In this document: piece after piece, positions 1-9,522 of the stretch
How the letters are laid out: each line of letters starts with the position of its first letter
Position numbering within the stretch: position 1 is the stretch's first letter
Translations under genes and position numbers: made by a program
From: Planctomycetota bacterium
GTDB taxonomy: Bacteria; Planctomycetota; UBA1135; GCA-002686595
Direction of reading: 5' to 3'
Length of the DNA stretch: 64,000 nucleotides
Assembly (NCBI GenBank): GCA_021413885.1
Contig: JAIOPM010000016.1
Span: 1 to 64,000 of the forward strand
The notes under the pieces: model-generated
Seen by the model: the letters and a program-made list of their open reading frames with translations, nothing else
The model's database searches: none
What the model was told of the DNA's origin: nothing

Positions 1-129
1 GGCGAAGGCCGCACCAAGGGCGGTCGTCACCCCTGTAACCCGAACGGCGTTCCCGCGAAGGGCGGCCGTCGTCGTCGCAAGAACCACCCGACCAACAAGT
101 TCATCGTGCGCAGCCGCCACAAGGCGTGA
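1..129 (+). CDS. rplB: 50S ribosomal protein L2, C-terminal end (partial)
   Basis: Only the last 42 residues and the stop codon are inside the window; the start lies upstream. The visible part contains [11 protein letters not shown] and ends [12 protein letters not shown], the conserved C-terminus of L2, a 23S rRNA-binding protein close to the peptidyl transferase centre. The next gene is rpsS, 35 bases downstream, which is the standard S10-operon order. That order predicts rplW, rplD, rplC and rpsJ just outside the left edge. Confidence 0.93.
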   Translation, partial: GEGRTKGGRHPCNPNGVPAKGGRRRRKNHPTNKFIVRSRHKA

Positions 130-164
130 CGCCTGAACCACTCTGAACCACGAGGAATGTCCAA

Positions 165-464
165 GTGAGTCGCAGCATCAAGAAGGGGCCGTACGTCGAC
201 GCCAACGTCCTGGGGAAGGTGGCGAAGATGAAGCAGTCCGGCAAGAAGGACCCGATCACGACGTGGGCGCGTGCCTGCACGATCCTGCCCGAGTTCGTCG
301 GCGTGATGTTCATGGTCCACAACGGCAAGCACCACATGAAGGTGCTGGTCACGGAAGACATGGTGGGGCACAAGCTCGGTGAGTTCGCGCCGACGCGCCG
401 CTTCGGCGGCCACACCAACAAGAAGGAAGAAGAGAAGAGCCCCGTGAGCGCGGAAGGTTCTTGA
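165..464 (+). CDS. rpsS: 30S ribosomal protein S19
   Basis: S19 binds the head of the small subunit with S13 and contacts tRNA-side 16S rRNA. The protein (99 residues) begins [12 protein letters not shown] and carries the family block [16 protein letters not shown] near residues 67-82. The start is GTG, supported by GAGGA at 152-156 eight bases upstream. An ATG at 157 opens only a three-codon frame that stops across the GTG. The last dozen residues are Lys/Glu/Ser-rich and slightly longer than usual. It lies between rplB and rplV in canonical order. Confidence 0.97.
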   Translation: MSRSIKKGPYVDANVLGKVAKMKQSGKKDPITTWARACTILPEFVGVMFMVHNGKHHMKVLVTEDMVGHKLGEFAPTRRFGGHTNKKEEEKSPVSAEGS

Positions 465-468
465 TCCC

Positions 469-927
469 ATGGACGCCACGGTCACGAAGACGTTCGAAGC
501 TCGCCACCGATTCGCGCGGATCACCGCGCGCAAGGCTCGGCGCGTCGCGGAGATCATCCGCGGCAAGTCGGTCAACGAGGCGCTCGAGGTGCTGCAGTTC
601 ACGCCGCAGCGCGGCGCGACCTTCTACCTGCGCCTGCTGAAGTCCGCGGTCGCCAATGCTTCGCAGGACGAAGAGGTCAACGTCAACCACCTCGTCATCA
701 GCCAGATCAAGGCCGACGACGGACCGCTCGTTCAGAACCGCATCCGGTTCCGTCCGGGCCCGCAAGGTCGCGTGCGTCCGTGGCACAAGCGCACCTGTCA
801 CCTGACCATCCGCGTCGACGTCGCCGAGATGCTGGCGGCTCCGAAGGCGAAGCCGGCGAAGGCGTCCGCCAAGCGCTCGACCAAGGCGCCGGCCGCAACC
901 GTGGCCAAGACCGAGAAGGAAAGCTAG
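469..927 (+). CDS. rplV: 50S ribosomal protein L22 with Ala/Lys tail
   Basis: L22 lines the nascent-peptide exit tunnel with its extended hairpin loop. Residues 1-112 match the family: the [17 protein letters not shown] segment near residue 16 and the [19 protein letters not shown] hairpin near residues 86-104. At 152 residues it is about 40 longer than the common 110-residue form. The extra part (about residues 123-152) is a low-complexity Lys/Ala/Pro/Thr tail. The ATG follows four bases after the rpsS stop, so the two genes are probably co-translated. Confidence 0.96.
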   Translation: MDATVTKTFEARHRFARITARKARRVAEIIRGKSVNEALEVLQFTPQRGATFYLRLLKSAVANASQDEEVNVNHLVISQIKADDGPLVQNRIRFRPGPQGRVRPWHKRTCHLTIRVDVAEMLAAPKAKPAKASAKRSTKAPAATVAKTEKES

Positions 928-935
928 CGCTTCCC

Positions 936-1685
936 ATGGGACAAAAAGTTCACCCGACAGGTTTCCGCCTCTCCACGATCGAGCCCTGGCGTTCGCGTTG
1001 GTACGCGAACAAGAAGGACTTCGGGAAGCTGCTCCTGCAGGACTTCAAGATCCGCCAGTACATCTTCAAGGAGTACAAGGGCGCCGGCATCCCGCGCATC
1101 GAGATCGAGCGCACCGCCGACGCGGTCAACGTGATCGTCCACACCTCGCGTCCCGGCGTGCTCGTCGGTCGCAAGGGCGTGCGCGTCGACGAGCTCAAGA
1201 ACGAGCTCCACAAGATCACCAGCCAGACCTGCCACCTCACGGTGCGCGAGATCAAGCGGCCGGAACTCGAGTCGGCGTTGGTCGCCGAGGTCGTCGCCGA
1301 AGCTCTCGAGAAGCGCATGGCGTTCCGCCGCGCGCTGAAGAAGGCGATCCAGACGACGATCCAAGCCGGCGCCAAGGGCGTGAAGATCGAGATCAACGGT
1401 CGACTCGGCGGCGCCGAAATGGCGCGCGAAGCGAAGGAGCGCGAGGGCCAGGTCCCGCTCTCCACGCTGCAAGCGAACGTCGACTACGGCACCGCGCTCG
1501 CCCGCACCACGTGGGGCATCATCGGCGTCAAGGTGTGGATCTACAAAGGCGACCTGCCGATGGGCGCGAAGATCGACTTCCGCCAACAGGCCGCGTCCGC
1601 CGGCGCGCCGCGTTCCAACGATCGTCCCCGTCGTCCGCGCGCTCCGCGCGACTTCCAACCGCCCGCGGCTCCGTCGGCGGTGTGA
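936..1685 (+). CDS. rpsC: 30S ribosomal protein S3
   Basis: S3 forms part of the mRNA entry channel and helps unwind mRNA. The 249-residue protein starts [12 protein letters not shown], has the type-2 KH loop [12 protein letters not shown] near residue 73, and the C-terminal domain motif [11 protein letters not shown] near residue 154. The last 30 residues are Arg/Pro-rich ([11 protein letters not shown]) and end in a proline/alanine stretch, longer than the E. coli end. The ATG at 936 is eight bases after rplV. An in-frame ORF could extend further upstream but would overlap rplV. Confidence 0.97.
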   Translation: MGQKVHPTGFRLSTIEPWRSRWYANKKDFGKLLLQDFKIRQYIFKEYKGAGIPRIEIERTADAVNVIVHTSRPGVLVGRKGVRVDELKNELHKITSQTCHLTVREIKRPELESALVAEVVAEALEKRMAFRRALKKAIQTTIQAGAKGVKIEINGRLGGAEMAREAKEREGQVPLSTLQANVDYGTALARTTWGIIGVKVWIYKGDLPMGAKIDFRQQAASAGAPRSNDRPRRPRAPRDFQPPAAPSAV

Positions 1686-1695
1686 GAGACCGAAC

Positions 1696-2115
1696 ATGCC
1701 CCTGCAACCCAGTCGTACCAAGTATCGCAAGATCCACCGCGGACGCGTTCGTGGTCACGCCACGCGCGGCAATACCGTCGCGTTCGGCGACTACGGCCTG
1801 CAGGCGCTCGACGCCGTGTGGCTCTCCGCGCGTCAGCTCGAAGCGGCGCGCGTCGCCACCAACCGCGCGACCGGCGGCACCGCCAAGGTCTGGATCCGCA
1901 TCTTCCCGCACAAGCCCGTGACCTCGAAGCCCGCGGAGACCCGCATGGGTTCCGGCAAGGGCGACGTCGATCACTGGGTCGCGGTGATCAAGCCCGGCAC
2001 CGTGCTCTTCGAGATCGGTGGCGTGAACGAGGAGAAGGCCAAGCTCGCGTTCAAGCGCGCGGCCCACAAGCTGCCCATCAAGGTGAAGTTGATTCGTCGC
2101 CTGCCGACGACCTGA
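1696..2115 (+). CDS. rplP: 50S ribosomal protein L16
   Basis: L16 organises the A-site side of the large subunit. The protein is 139 residues, the usual length, and starts [12 protein letters not shown] with the family core [14 protein letters not shown] near residues 25-38 and [15 protein letters not shown] near residues 81-95. The order rpsC-rplP-rpmC is canonical. The gene starts ten bases after rpsC, consistent with one transcript. Confidence 0.97.
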   Translation: MPLQPSRTKYRKIHRGRVRGHATRGNTVAFGDYGLQALDAVWLSARQLEAARVATNRATGGTAKVWIRIFPHKPVTSKPAETRMGSGKGDVDHWVAVIKPGTVLFEIGGVNEEKAKLAFKRAAHKLPIKVKLIRRLPTT

Positions 2116-2136
2116 GCCCCAGCCGACGCCACCACC

Positions 2137-2349
2137 ATGAAGATCGACGAGATCCGTTCCAAGCGAGACAGCGAGCTCGACTACGACCTGGGGAACCTGA
2201 AGAAGGAACTCTTCGGTCTGCGTTTCAAGCAGACCGCCGAGACCTCGGCGAACCCGTCGCGCATCCGCGTGATCCGCCGCGAGATCGCGCGCATCAACAC
2301 GATCATGAAAGAGCGCAAGACGAAGATCCGCGGACAGGAGCCGCGTTGA
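2137..2349 (+). CDS. rpmC: 50S ribosomal protein L29
   Basis: L29 is a small two-helix protein at the tunnel exit, near the docking sites for SRP and trigger factor. The 70-residue product has the expected coiled architecture: LRFKQTAETSANPSRIR in the middle, followed by RREIARINTIMKER. Length and place between rplP and rpsQ match the family. Its stop is two bases before the ATG of rpsQ. Confidence 0.95.
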   Translation: MKIDEIRSKRDSELDYDLGNLKKELFGLRFKQTAETSANPSRIRVIRREIARINTIMKERKTKIRGQEPR

Positions 2350-2351
2350 CC

Positions 2352-2738
2352 ATGACTGAAGTACGCCTTTCGCGCCGCACGGTCGTCGGGATCGTGATCG
2401 GAACGAAGATGAACAAGACGATCGTCGTGCGCGTGGAGTCGCTCTACAAGCACGCGAAGTACGGCAAGTACCTGCGTCACCGCAAGAAGTACTACGCCCA
2501 CGACGAGAACGAGACCGCCGGCATCGGCGACATGGTCGAGATCGAGTCGTGCCGACCGCTGTCGAAGCTCAAGCGCTGGCGCTTGGCCGAGATCGTCCAG
2601 GCCGCGCCCGAGCGTGGCGCGGAAGTCTCCGCGGTCGCCGCGGCGGGCGCCGAGGACGTGCTCGCTTCGCGCAAGCAGAAGAAGTTGGCTGAAGAGCAGA
2701 AGGCCGCTCAGCCCTCGACCACAGGAGGTGCTTCGTGA
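2352..2738 (+). CDS. rpsQ: 30S ribosomal protein S17 with long C-terminal extension
   Basis: S17 is a primary 16S rRNA-binding OB-fold protein. Residues 1-80 match the family ([20 protein letters not shown] near residue 11, [20 protein letters not shown] near residue 53). The protein is 128 residues against a usual 80-90. The extra 45 residues are Ala/Glu/Lys-rich ([16 protein letters not shown] at the end) and carry no recognisable domain. The stop codon overlaps the GTG start of rplN (GTGA at 2735-2738), so the tail must be read through for coupled translation of L14. Confidence 0.95.
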   Translation: MTEVRLSRRTVVGIVIGTKMNKTIVVRVESLYKHAKYGKYLRHRKKYYAHDENETAGIGDMVEIESCRPLSKLKRWRLAEIVQAAPERGAEVSAVAAAGAEDVLASRKQKKLAEEQKAAQPSTTGGAS

Positions 2739-3103
2739 TCCAGATGCAGACGTTCTTGGACGTCGCCGACAACACCGGTGCGAAACGCGTCCAGTGCATC
2801 AAGGTGCTCGGCGGCACGCGCCGTCGCTACGCCGGGCTCGGCGACATCGTCGTCGCGTCGGTGAAGAAGGCGCTGCCGACTTCCGAGGTCAAGGCCGGTT
2901 CGATCGTCAAGGGTGTGATCGTGCGCATGCGCAAGAGCACCCGCCGCGAGGACGGCACGTACGTGCGCTTCGATCGCAACGCGCTGGTGCTCATCGACCA
3001 AGAAGGCAACCCGCGCGGCACGCGCATCTTCGGCGCGGTCGCTCGCGAGCTGCGCGAGAAGAACTACATGAAGATCATCTCGCTCGCGCAGGAGGTCGTC
3101 TGA
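2735..3103 (+). CDS. rplN: 50S ribosomal protein L14
   Basis: L14 sits at the subunit interface (bridges with 16S rRNA) and is the docking site for the silencing factor RsfS. The 122-residue protein begins [17 protein letters not shown] and shows the family motifs [20 protein letters not shown] and [16 protein letters not shown]. The start is GTG at 2735, with AGGAGG at 2723-2728 six bases upstream inside rpsQ. Its stop overlaps the ATG of rplX (TGATG). Confidence 0.97.
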   Translation: MIQMQTFLDVADNTGAKRVQCIKVLGGTRRRYAGLGDIVVASVKKALPTSEVKAGSIVKGVIVRMRKSTRREDGTYVRFDRNALVLIDQEGNPRGTRIFGAVARELREKNYMKIISLAQEVV

Positions 3104-3477
3104 TGTCCTCCAAGATGCACGTGAAGAAGGGTGACACCGTGCTGGTCATCGCCGGCAACGACAAGGGCAAGACCGGAGTCGTGAAGGAAGCGATGCCGAG
3201 CGAGACCAAGGTGCTCGTCGAGGGCATCAACCTGCGCTGGAAGCACAAGAAGCCGTCCCAGCAGAATCCGAAGGGCGAGCGTGTCCAGCGCGAGACCCCG
3301 ATCCACGCGTCCAACGTCAAGCGCGTCGAAGGCGACGCCGCGGCCGCGAAGAAAAAATCCGCCAAGGCCGCCAAGCCGGCGCCGGTCGCGAAGGAAGCGG
3401 CCGCGACGGAAGTCGCTGCGCCGAAGAAGGCCGCCGCCAAGAAGGCGAAGCCGACCACGTCCAAGGAGAAGAGCTGA
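3103..3477 (+). CDS. rplX: 50S ribosomal protein L24 with Lys/Ala tail
   Basis: L24 is an assembly-initiator protein of the large subunit with a KOW domain. [21 protein letters not shown] near residues 5-25 is the KOW motif, and [20 protein letters not shown] near residues 50-69 completes the core. The protein is 124 residues, about 20 longer than usual. Residues 84-124 form a Lys/Ala/Pro tail resembling histone H1-like repeats. The ATG overlaps the rplN stop by one base. Larger ORFs that start inside rplN in this frame are extensions without support. Confidence 0.96.
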   Translation: MSSKMHVKKGDTVLVIAGNDKGKTGVVKEAMPSETKVLVEGINLRWKHKKPSQQNPKGERVQRETPIHASNVKRVEGDAAAAKKKSAKAAKPAPVAKEAAATEVAAPKKAAAKKAKPTTSKEKS

Positions 3478-3480
3478 GCC

Positions 3481-4098
3481 ATGGCACCGCGTCTGAAAGA
3501 GCGCTACCAGAAGGAAGTCAAAGCCAAGCTCAAGGAGCGCTTCCAGATCGAGAACGAGATGGCTTTGCCGAAGCTCGTCAAGGTCGTGGTCAACATGGGC
3601 GTGAAGGGCGCGGTCGAGAACAAGACCCGCGTCGACGCCGCCGCGAAGGACATGGCGATGATCACCGGCCAGCAGCCGACGATCCGCAAGGCGAAGGTCG
3701 CGATCTCGAGCTTCAAGCTCCGCGAAGGCATGCCGATCGGTTGCGCGGTGACGCTGCGCGGCGATCGCATGTGGGAGTTCGCCGATCGTCTGATCTCGGT
3801 CGTCCTTCCGCGTATCCGCGACTTCCGCGGTGTGAAGGACAAGCTGGACGGGCGCGGCAACTACACGCTCGGCCTCTCGGAGCAGACGGTGTTCCCGGAG
3901 ATCGAGCTCGACAAGATCGAAGCGACCCAGGGCATGGACATCACGTTCGTGACGTCGGCGGGCACCGACGAGCGCGCGTACTTCCTGCTCAAGGAACTCG
4001 GCATGCCGTTCCAGACGCCGACCGCGAAGACGAAGCGCGAACAACCGGCGATGCGCGAGAACGTCGCGCCGCGCGGCGCCAAGAAGGAGTCGGCGTGA
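3481..4098 (+). CDS. rplE: 50S ribosomal protein L5
   Basis: L5 binds 5S rRNA and the central protuberance. The protein (205 residues, usual about 180) has NEMALPKLVKVVVNMGVKGA near residue 24, the motif TGQQPTIRKAKVAISSFKLR near residue 62, and the C-terminal DRLISVVLPRIRDFRG followed by QGMDITFVTSAGTDERA. About 25 extra residues at the C-terminus are basic/Ala-rich. It starts three bases after rplX. Confidence 0.97.
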   Translation: MAPRLKERYQKEVKAKLKERFQIENEMALPKLVKVVVNMGVKGAVENKTRVDAAAKDMAMITGQQPTIRKAKVAISSFKLREGMPIGCAVTLRGDRMWEFADRLISVVLPRIRDFRGVKDKLDGRGNYTLGLSEQTVFPEIELDKIEATQGMDITFVTSAGTDERAYFLLKELGMPFQTPTAKTKREQPAMRENVAPRGAKKESA

Positions 4099-4112
4099 GC
4101 CGCTAGCGAGCC

Positions 4113-4298
4113 ATGGGAAAAACAGCCTGGATCTACAAGTCGAAGCAGAAGCCCAAGTTCAGCACTCGGGCCTACACCCGTTGCGGCATCTGCGGTCGCT
4201 CTCGCGCCGTGTACCGCAAGTTCGGCATCTGCCGTATCTGTCTCCGCGAACGCGCCCTGCTCGGGGAAATCCCCGGCATGCGCAAGGCCTCTTGGTAA
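4113..4298 (+). CDS. rpsN: 30S ribosomal protein S14, zinc-binding type Z
   Basis: S14 completes the 30S head. This is the short, zinc-binding form: 61 residues with four cysteines arranged CGIC (residues 25-28) and CRIC (residues 41-44), and the family end [13 protein letters not shown]. The long zinc-free S14 found in many proteobacteria is not seen here. Location between rplE and rpsH is canonical. Confidence 0.96.
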   Translation: MGKTAWIYKSKQKPKFSTRAYTRCGICGRSRAVYRKFGICRICLRERALLGEIPGMRKASW

Positions 4299-4311
4299 GG
4301 ACGCACGGCCC

Positions 4312-4710
4312 ATGTCGATGACCGACCCGATCGGTGACTTGCTCACCGCGATCCGCAATGCCAACGAGATCGGCAAGAAGTCGCTGACGATGCCCGCCTC
4401 GACGCTCCGGGTCCACGTGGCCCAAGTGCTCAAGGAAGAGGGCTACCTCACCGGAGTCTCCGTCGAATCCGCCAAGCCTCAGTCGAAGCTCAAGATCGAC
4501 CTGAAGTACGGCCCCGACGGCGAGCGCGTGATCCGCAGCATCCAACGCGTGTCGACGCCCGGACGGCGCGTCTACGGCAGCCCGAAAACTCTCCAGCCTG
4601 TGCTGAGAGGAATGGGCATCTACGTCCTGTCGACGCCGAAGGGCGTCATGTCCGATCGGACTGCGCGTGCGCAGAACATCGGCGGCGAAATCCTCGCCAA
4701 GGTCTACTGA
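4312..4710 (+). CDS. rpsH: 30S ribosomal protein S8
   Basis: S8 is a primary 16S rRNA-binding protein and, in enterobacteria, the translational repressor of the spc operon. The product is 132 residues, the usual length, starting MSMTDPIGDLLTAIRNAN, with the C-terminal motif GIYVLSTPKGVMSDRTAR near residues 103-120. A regulatory role here is not shown by the sequence. Confidence 0.97.
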   Translation: MSMTDPIGDLLTAIRNANEIGKKSLTMPASTLRVHVAQVLKEEGYLTGVSVESAKPQSKLKIDLKYGPDGERVIRSIQRVSTPGRRVYGSPKTLQPVLRGMGIYVLSTPKGVMSDRTARAQNIGGEILAKVY

Positions 4711-4729
4711 TTCACGGGAGCCCCCGGAC

Positions 4730-5272
4730 ATGTCTCGTATTGGAAAGCAACCCGTCGTCATTCCGCCGGGAGTCAACGTCGAGCGCACCAAGGACCGTCA
4801 GGTCAAGGTGAAGGGCGCGAAGGGCGAGCTCGCGATCACGCTCCGGCCGGAAGTCGACGTCGAGATCAAGGACGGCAAGGTGTTCGTCAGCCGCGCCAGC
4901 GATCTGCGCGACGTGCGTGCCTATCACGGCATGACGCGCGCGCTGATCGACAACATGATCGTCGGCGTCACCAAGGGCTATCAGAAGGACCTCGAGATCG
5001 TCGGCGTCGGTTGGAACGCGGCCGTCGCGGGCAACAAGGTCACGCTGCAGGTCGGCTTCTGCAATCCGATCGTCATCACGTTGCCTCCGAGCGTGCAGGC
5101 CGCGTCGGCAAGTCCGACCAGTCTGTCGATCTCCGGTCCCGACAAGCAGCTCGTCGGCGCGATCGCCGCGCGCATCCGTTCGACGCGTCCGCCGGAGCCC
5201 TACAAGGGCAAAGGTGTGCGCTACAGGGGCGAGTACGTCCGTCAGAAGGCCGGGAAGAGCTTCGGTAGCTGA
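4730..5272 (+). CDS. rplF: 50S ribosomal protein L6
   Basis: L6 consists of two related alpha/beta domains and sits near the factor-binding stalk. The 180-residue protein begins [17 protein letters not shown] and ends with the family signature [19 protein letters not shown] followed by KAGKSFGS. The ATG at 4730 is the conserved start. Upstream in-frame codons run back into rpsH and are unlikely to be used. Confidence 0.97.
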   Translation: MSRIGKQPVVIPPGVNVERTKDRQVKVKGAKGELAITLRPEVDVEIKDGKVFVSRASDLRDVRAYHGMTRALIDNMIVGVTKGYQKDLEIVGVGWNAAVAGNKVTLQVGFCNPIVITLPPSVQAASASPTSLSISGPDKQLVGAIAARIRSTRPPEPYKGKGVRYRGEYVRQKAGKSFGS

Positions 5273-5274
5273 TC

Positions 5275-5643
5275 ATGAGTCAACACGAACAAAAGCAGGT
5301 CCGTCGTCAGCGCCGCATGTGGCACGTGCGCGGCAAGATCCGTCGGACGACCACCCGTCCGCGTCTGTCGGTGTTCCGCTCGTCGAAGCACATCTCGGCG
5401 CAGATCATCGACGACGCGACCGGTCGCACGCTGTGCGCCGCGACCGACGTCGGCAAGACCGGCGCTGCGGAACTCGCGGGCAAGAAGAAGTCCGAACGAG
5501 CTGCCGTCGTCGGCGCCGCGATCGCGGCGAAGGCGAAGGAACTCGGCGTGGAGGAAGTGGTCTTCGACCGCGGCTTCGCGCGTTACCACGGCCGCCTCAA
5601 GGCCCTCGCCGACGCCGCTCGCGCCGGCGGTCTGAAGTTCTGA
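5275..5643 (+). CDS. rplR: 50S ribosomal protein L18
   Basis: L18 binds 5S rRNA together with L5. The 122-residue protein has the motif [20 protein letters not shown] near residue 28 and the terminal block [20 protein letters not shown]. The N-terminus is slightly variable, as is usual in L18. It starts two bases after rplF and is followed by rpsE, the canonical order. Confidence 0.96.
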   Translation: MSQHEQKQVRRQRRMWHVRGKIRRTTTRPRLSVFRSSKHISAQIIDDATGRTLCAATDVGKTGAAELAGKKKSERAAVVGAAIAAKAKELGVEEVVFDRGFARYHGRLKALADAARAGGLKF

Positions 5644-5665
5644 GAGCTAGAGCGAGATAGACAAG

Positions 5666-6232
5666 ATGCCCCAAACCCTTCGCTACCTGGACGCCGCCGA
5701 AGTCGACCAACTGTCGACGCTCAGCGAGGTTCTCGTCCGCATCAACCGCAGTGCCGCCGTCGTCAAGGGCGGTCGCCGGTTCTCGTTCTCCGCGCTCTCG
5801 GTCAGCGGCAATCGCTCGGGCGTGGTCGGACTCGGTTACGGCAAGGGGCGTCAAGTCCCGAGCGCGATCGAGAAGGCGGCGCGCGACGCGCGCAAGCACT
5901 TGATGCACGTCCCGATCACGGCCGACGGCTCGATCGCTCACACGGTCGAAGCCAACTTCGGCGCGACGCGCGTGCGTCTCGTCCCGGCGTCGCCCGGCAC
6001 CGGCATCATCGCCGGCGCCGGCGTGCGCGCGGTGTGCGAGATGGCGGGCATCAAGAACATCCTGACCAAGGTGTACGGCTCGACGAACCCGATCAACGTC
6101 GTCAAGGCGGCGTTGCACGCGCTCGCGGACCTGCGCATGCCCAACGAGGTCGCCGAACTGCGCGGCGTTCCGCTGCAAGCGGCGACGATCGGTGCGCACA
6201 CGGCGACCGCGACGACCACGGAGACCAAGTGA
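5666..6232 (+). CDS. rpsE: 30S ribosomal protein S5
   Basis: S5 contributes to decoding fidelity and mRNA helicase activity of the 30S subunit. The 188-residue protein has the double-stranded-RNA-binding segment VLVRINRSAAVVKGGRRFSF near residue 22, GNRSGVVGLGYGKGRQVP near residue 47, and GTGIIAGAGVRAVCEMAG near residue 111. The C-terminal 20 residues are Ala/Thr-rich. The next gene is rplO directly, with no rpmD (L30) between them. Confidence 0.97.
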   Translation: MPQTLRYLDAAEVDQLSTLSEVLVRINRSAAVVKGGRRFSFSALSVSGNRSGVVGLGYGKGRQVPSAIEKAARDARKHLMHVPITADGSIAHTVEANFGATRVRLVPASPGTGIIAGAGVRAVCEMAGIKNILTKVYGSTNPINVVKAALHALADLRMPNEVAELRGVPLQAATIGAHTATATTTETK

Positions 6233-6233
6233 C

Positions 6234-6725
6234 ATGGATTTGAAATCGGTCTGCAACAAGGGCGTCAAGAACGGAGTGCGCCGTCGCGTCGGACGCGGCC
6301 CGGGCTCCGGTCTCGGCAAGACGTCAGGTCGCGGTCACAAGGGCTGGGGCCAACGTTCGGGCGCACCGCGTCGCGCGGGCTACGAAGGCGGTCAGATGCC
6401 GATCTACCGTCGCGTGCCGAAGCGCGGCTTCACGAACGCACGCTTCCGCACCGAGTACACGGAGATCAACGTCGACAAGCTCGCGTCGTTCGACGCCGGC
6501 TCGACGGTCGATCTCGGCGCGATCCTCGAGAAGGGTCTCGCGAGCATGAACACGCCGTTCCTGAAGATCCTCGGCAACGGCAAGCTCGAGAAGAAGCTGA
6601 CCGTCCGCGCTCAGAAGTTCACGCAGGCCGCGCGCGCGAAGATCGAAGCCGCCGGCGGCACGGTCGTCGAGCTCGATCAAGCGCACCGCGTGATCGTCGC
6701 AACCCAAGAGACCCCGAAAGGCTGA
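6234..6725 (+). CDS. rplO: 50S ribosomal protein L15
   Basis: L15 is a late-assembly protein with a long N-terminal extension buried in 23S rRNA. The product of 163 residues has the typical glycine/arginine-rich start (GRGPGSGLGKTSGRGHKG near residue 22) and the family block GQMPIYRRVPKRGFTN. It starts one base after rpsE, where many bacteria have rpmD. secY follows six bases downstream. Confidence 0.96.
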   Translation: MDLKSVCNKGVKNGVRRRVGRGPGSGLGKTSGRGHKGWGQRSGAPRRAGYEGGQMPIYRRVPKRGFTNARFRTEYTEINVDKLASFDAGSTVDLGAILEKGLASMNTPFLKILGNGKLEKKLTVRAQKFTQAARAKIEAAGGTVVELDQAHRVIVATQETPKG

Positions 6726-6731
6726 TCCCTA

Positions 6732-8063
6732 GTGGAGCACCGAGCTCTACAACTCCTGAAGATCCCCGAGGTTCGGGACAAGATCGTCAACACGTTGATG
6801 CTCTTGCTCGCGTTCCGCTTCGGGCATCAGATCCCGTTGCCCGGAATGAGCCCGGCGTTCCTCGCCCAGGCCGCCGAAGGCATGAAGGGGAGCGTGTTCG
6901 GTTTGATGAACGCGTTCTCCGGCGGCGCGATCGGGCGCACGACGATCTTCGCGCTCGGGATCATGCCGTACATCTCGGCGTCGATCATCTTCTCGATGCT
7001 GACGAAGATCAGCCCGCGCATCGAAGCGGTCGCCAAGGAAGGCGCGACCGGTCAGAAGAAGATCAACCAGTGGACGCGCCTCGCGACGGTGCCGATCGCG
7101 ATGCTGCAAGCGGTGTTCGTCTACACCGGCGTCTTCAAGCAATACCCCGAGATGATCGCGCCGGGCGTCGATCCGGGCATCGGGCTCTTCACGCTCGTCG
7201 TCCTCGCGCTGACCGCCGGCACCGTGTTGTGCATGTGGATCGGCGAGTTGATCACCGAGTACGGCCTGGGCAACGGCGCGTCGCTGATCATCATGGCGGG
7301 CATCATCGCCGAGCTCCCGGCGAGCATGTCCCAGGTCACGTCCGACCCGGACTACATCCAGAACCTGTCGATGTACGTCTGCATCTGGATCCTGACCGTC
7401 GTGGTGATCGTCTACATCACGAAGGGCGCGCGCCGCATCCCGATCCAGTACGCGAAGCTCACGCGCGGCCGCAAGGTCTACGGCGGCCAGCGTCACTTCC
7501 TCCCGCTCAAGATCAACATGGCGGGCGTGATGCCGATCATCTTCGCCTCGATCCTGTTCGTGATCCCGGGCGTGCTGTTCAAGGTGTTCAACTGGACGAC
7601 GCTCGAGAACGTGATGAACGACAATCGCGGCTTCATCCACATCGCGCTCTACATCACGTTGATCTTCGCGTTCTGCTTCTTCTGGAACCGCTTGATGTTT
7701 CAGCCCGAGGAGATCGCGAACAACTTGCGCGAACACGGCTCCTTCATCCCCGGCATCCGTCCGGGTCAGAAGACGGCCGAATTCCTCACCTTCACGCTGA
7801 CCCGCATCACCATGGCCGGCGCCGCGTTCCTCGCGGTGATCGCTGTGTTGCCGAACTTGATGACGACGAGCCAGGGCCTGCACGGCCGCATGGCGTACTT
7901 CGTCGGCGGCACTTCGGTGCTGATCGTCGTCGGCGTCGCGATGGACCTCGTGGACAAGCTCAACGCGCAGCTCGTGATGCGCAACTACGAGGGCTTCATG
8001 AAGCAGTCCGGCTCGACCTGGGGTCGCAGCGGCGGCGACAACAAACCGAACGACGGGGAATGA
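6732..8063 (+). CDS. secY: Protein translocase subunit SecY
   Basis: SecY is the channel of the SecYEG translocon in the cytoplasmic membrane. The 443-residue protein has about ten hydrophobic segments and family motifs such as [15 protein letters not shown] near residue 75, [15 protein letters not shown] near residue 177, and [13 protein letters not shown] near residue 340. The start is GTG, with AAAGG at 6717-6721 upstream. Length is normal. The stop overlaps the ATG of adk (ATGA), coupling the two genes. Confidence 0.96.
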   Translation: MEHRALQLLKIPEVRDKIVNTLMLLLAFRFGHQIPLPGMSPAFLAQAAEGMKGSVFGLMNAFSGGAIGRTTIFALGIMPYISASIIFSMLTKISPRIEAVAKEGATGQKKINQWTRLATVPIAMLQAVFVYTGVFKQYPEMIAPGVDPGIGLFTLVVLALTAGTVLCMWIGELITEYGLGNGASLIIMAGIIAELPASMSQVTSDPDYIQNLSMYVCIWILTVVVIVYITKGARRIPIQYAKLTRGRKVYGGQRHFLPLKINMAGVMPIIFASILFVIPGVLFKVFNWTTLENVMNDNRGFIHIALYITLIFAFCFFWNRLMFQPEEIANNLREHGSFIPGIRPGQKTAEFLTFTLTRITMAGAAFLAVIAVLPNLMTTSQGLHGRMAYFVGGTSVLIVVGVAMDLVDKLNAQLVMRNYEGFMKQSGSTWGRSGGDNKPNDGE

Positions 8064-8743
8064 GCTTGACCCAAGTGCTGATCCTTCTCGGGGCCCCGGG
8101 CGCGGGCAAAGGGACACAGGCCGTGCGCCTGTGCGCCGCGCGTTCGCTCGCCCACATCTCGACGGGAGATCTCTTCCGCGAGAACCTGAAGAAGGAAACG
8201 GCGCTCGGCAAGCGCGCGAAGGGCTTCATGGACGCCGGTCAACTGGTGCCCGACGAGCTCGTGCTCGAGATGCTCTTCGACCGCGTCGCGAAGCCCGATT
8301 GCCGCAACGGTTACTTGCTCGACGGCTTCCCGCGCACGATCGCTCAAGCCGAAGCGCTCGAGAAGCGCTTGGGCCCGAGCAATCGCGCGGGCAATCACGT
8401 GACCGTGCTCTCGCTGCGCGTGCCCGAGTCCGTGCTGGTCGAACGCCTGACCGGCCGGCGCACCTGCTCCGCGTGCGGCAACATCCAACACATGCTCTTC
8501 TCCGCCCCGAAGATCGCCGGCAAGTGCGACAAGTGCGGCGGCGCCTTGGTGCAACGCTCCGACGACACCGTCGAAGTCGTGAAGAAGCGCCTCGAGGTCT
8601 ACCGCGCGCAGACGCAACCGCTCGAAGGTTTCTACTCGGCGCGCAAGCTCCTGACCGAGATCGACGGCCATCGCGGCGAAGACGAAGTCTTCCGCGATCT
8701 CAGCGCCCGCGCCTTCGCCGCCCTCGATGGGGAGGCCGCGTAA
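8060..8743 (+). CDS. adk: Adenylate kinase
   Basis: Adenylate kinase interconverts ATP + AMP and 2 ADP. The P-loop GAPGAGKGT is at residues 11-19, the AMP-binding block [13 protein letters not shown] near residue 93, and the LID domain carries two cysteine pairs, CSAC and CDKC, so it is the long zinc-binding LID type. Length is 227 residues. The ATG overlaps the secY stop and its own stop overlaps infA (TAATG). The map gene that often follows adk is absent. Confidence 0.96.
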   Translation: MSLTQVLILLGAPGAGKGTQAVRLCAARSLAHISTGDLFRENLKKETALGKRAKGFMDAGQLVPDELVLEMLFDRVAKPDCRNGYLLDGFPRTIAQAEALEKRLGPSNRAGNHVTVLSLRVPESVLVERLTGRRTCSACGNIQHMLFSAPKIAGKCDKCGGALVQRSDDTVEVVKKRLEVYRAQTQPLEGFYSARKLLTEIDGHRGEDEVFRDLSARAFAALDGEAA

Positions 8744-8979
8744 TGGCCAAGGAAGAGCCGATCGTGGTCGAAGCCGTCGTCACCGAAGCGCTGCCCAACG
8801 CGCGCTTCCGCGCCAAGCTCTCGTCCGGCCACGAGATCCTTGCCCACGTCAGCGGCAAGATGCGCATGAACTACATCCGGATCCTGCCCGGAGACAAGAT
8901 CACCGTCGAGATGTCGCCTTACGACCTGACCAAGGGTCGGATCGTGTATCGCGGCACGAAGAAGAAGGACATGCAATGA
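8743..8979 (+). CDS. infA: Translation initiation factor IF-1
   Basis: IF-1 is an OB-fold factor that blocks the A site during initiation. The 78-residue product contains the family pattern [20 protein letters not shown] near residue 17 and [20 protein letters not shown]. It is a few residues longer than E. coli IF-1. ATG overlaps adk, and its stop overlaps the start of rpmJ. This adk-infA-rpmJ-rpsM order is widespread in bacteria. Confidence 0.96.
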   Translation: MAKEEPIVVEAVVTEALPNARFRAKLSSGHEILAHVSGKMRMNYIRILPGDKITVEMSPYDLTKGRIVYRGTKKKDMQ

Positions 8980-9092
8980 AAGTCCGCAGCTCAGTCGCCC
9001 GCATGTGTTCCCACTGCAAGATCGTGCGCCGCCGTGGCGTCGTACGCGTCATCTGCAAGGATCCGACGCACAAACAGAAGCAGGGCAAGTAG
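8976..9092 (+). CDS. rpmJ: 50S ribosomal protein L36, zinc-binding form
   Basis: A 38-residue protein starting [20 protein letters not shown]. It has the zinc ribbon residues Cys11, Cys14, Cys27 and a histidine near residue 32, typical of the C+ form of L36. The ATG overlaps the infA stop (ATGA), so translation is probably coupled. L36 is a late-assembling large-subunit protein. Confidence 0.95.
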   Translation: MKVRSSVARMCSHCKIVRRRGVVRVICKDPTHKQKQGK

Positions 9093-9135
9093 TAGCCCCC
9101 TTCCCCCCACACTTCTCTCCAGGAGACGACCCCAC

Positions 9136-9519
9136 ATGCCGCGTGTCATCGGCGTAGATATCCCCCCGAACAAGCGACTCGAGATCGCGCTGACCTACAT
9201 CTATGGTGTGGGTCGCGTCAGCGCGCACCGGATCTGCAAGGACCTCAACCTCGATCCGGGGCTGCGGTCGCGCGATCTGAACGAAGACCAACTGACGGTC
9301 ATCGCGAACCACATCCAGAAGAACTTCTCGGTCGAGGGTCAACTGCGCCGTCAGGTGACCGCCGCGATCAATCGTCTGCGCGACATCGGCTCGTACCGCG
9401 GTCTGCGCCATCGTCGCGGACTGCCGGTTCGCGGCCAGCGCACGCGCACCAACGCGCGCACGCGCAAGGGACCGCGCAAGACGGTCGCCGGCAAGAAGTC
9501 CGTGAAGGGAATGAAGTAG
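9136..9519 (+). CDS. rpsM: 30S ribosomal protein S13
   Basis: S13 forms bridges between the 30S head and the 50S subunit. The 127-residue protein begins [20 protein letters not shown], with the family motif [14 protein letters not shown] near residue 21 and the basic C-terminus [25 protein letters not shown] at 9121-9126, nine bases before the ATG, is a good ribosome-binding site. It opens the alpha-operon part of the cluster. Confidence 0.97.
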   Translation: MPRVIGVDIPPNKRLEIALTYIYGVGRVSAHRICKDLNLDPGLRSRDLNEDQLTVIANHIQKNFSVEGQLRRQVTAAINRLRDIGSYRGLRHRRGLPVRGQRTRTNARTRKGPRKTVAGKKSVKGMK

Positions 9520-9522
9520 TCC

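Noticed and set aside
157..168. ATG TCC AAG TGA mini-ORF overlapping the rpsS start
   Set aside because: The GAGGA site has the right spacing for the GTG at 165 and none for this ATG. It looks like chance, although it could in theory couple translation.
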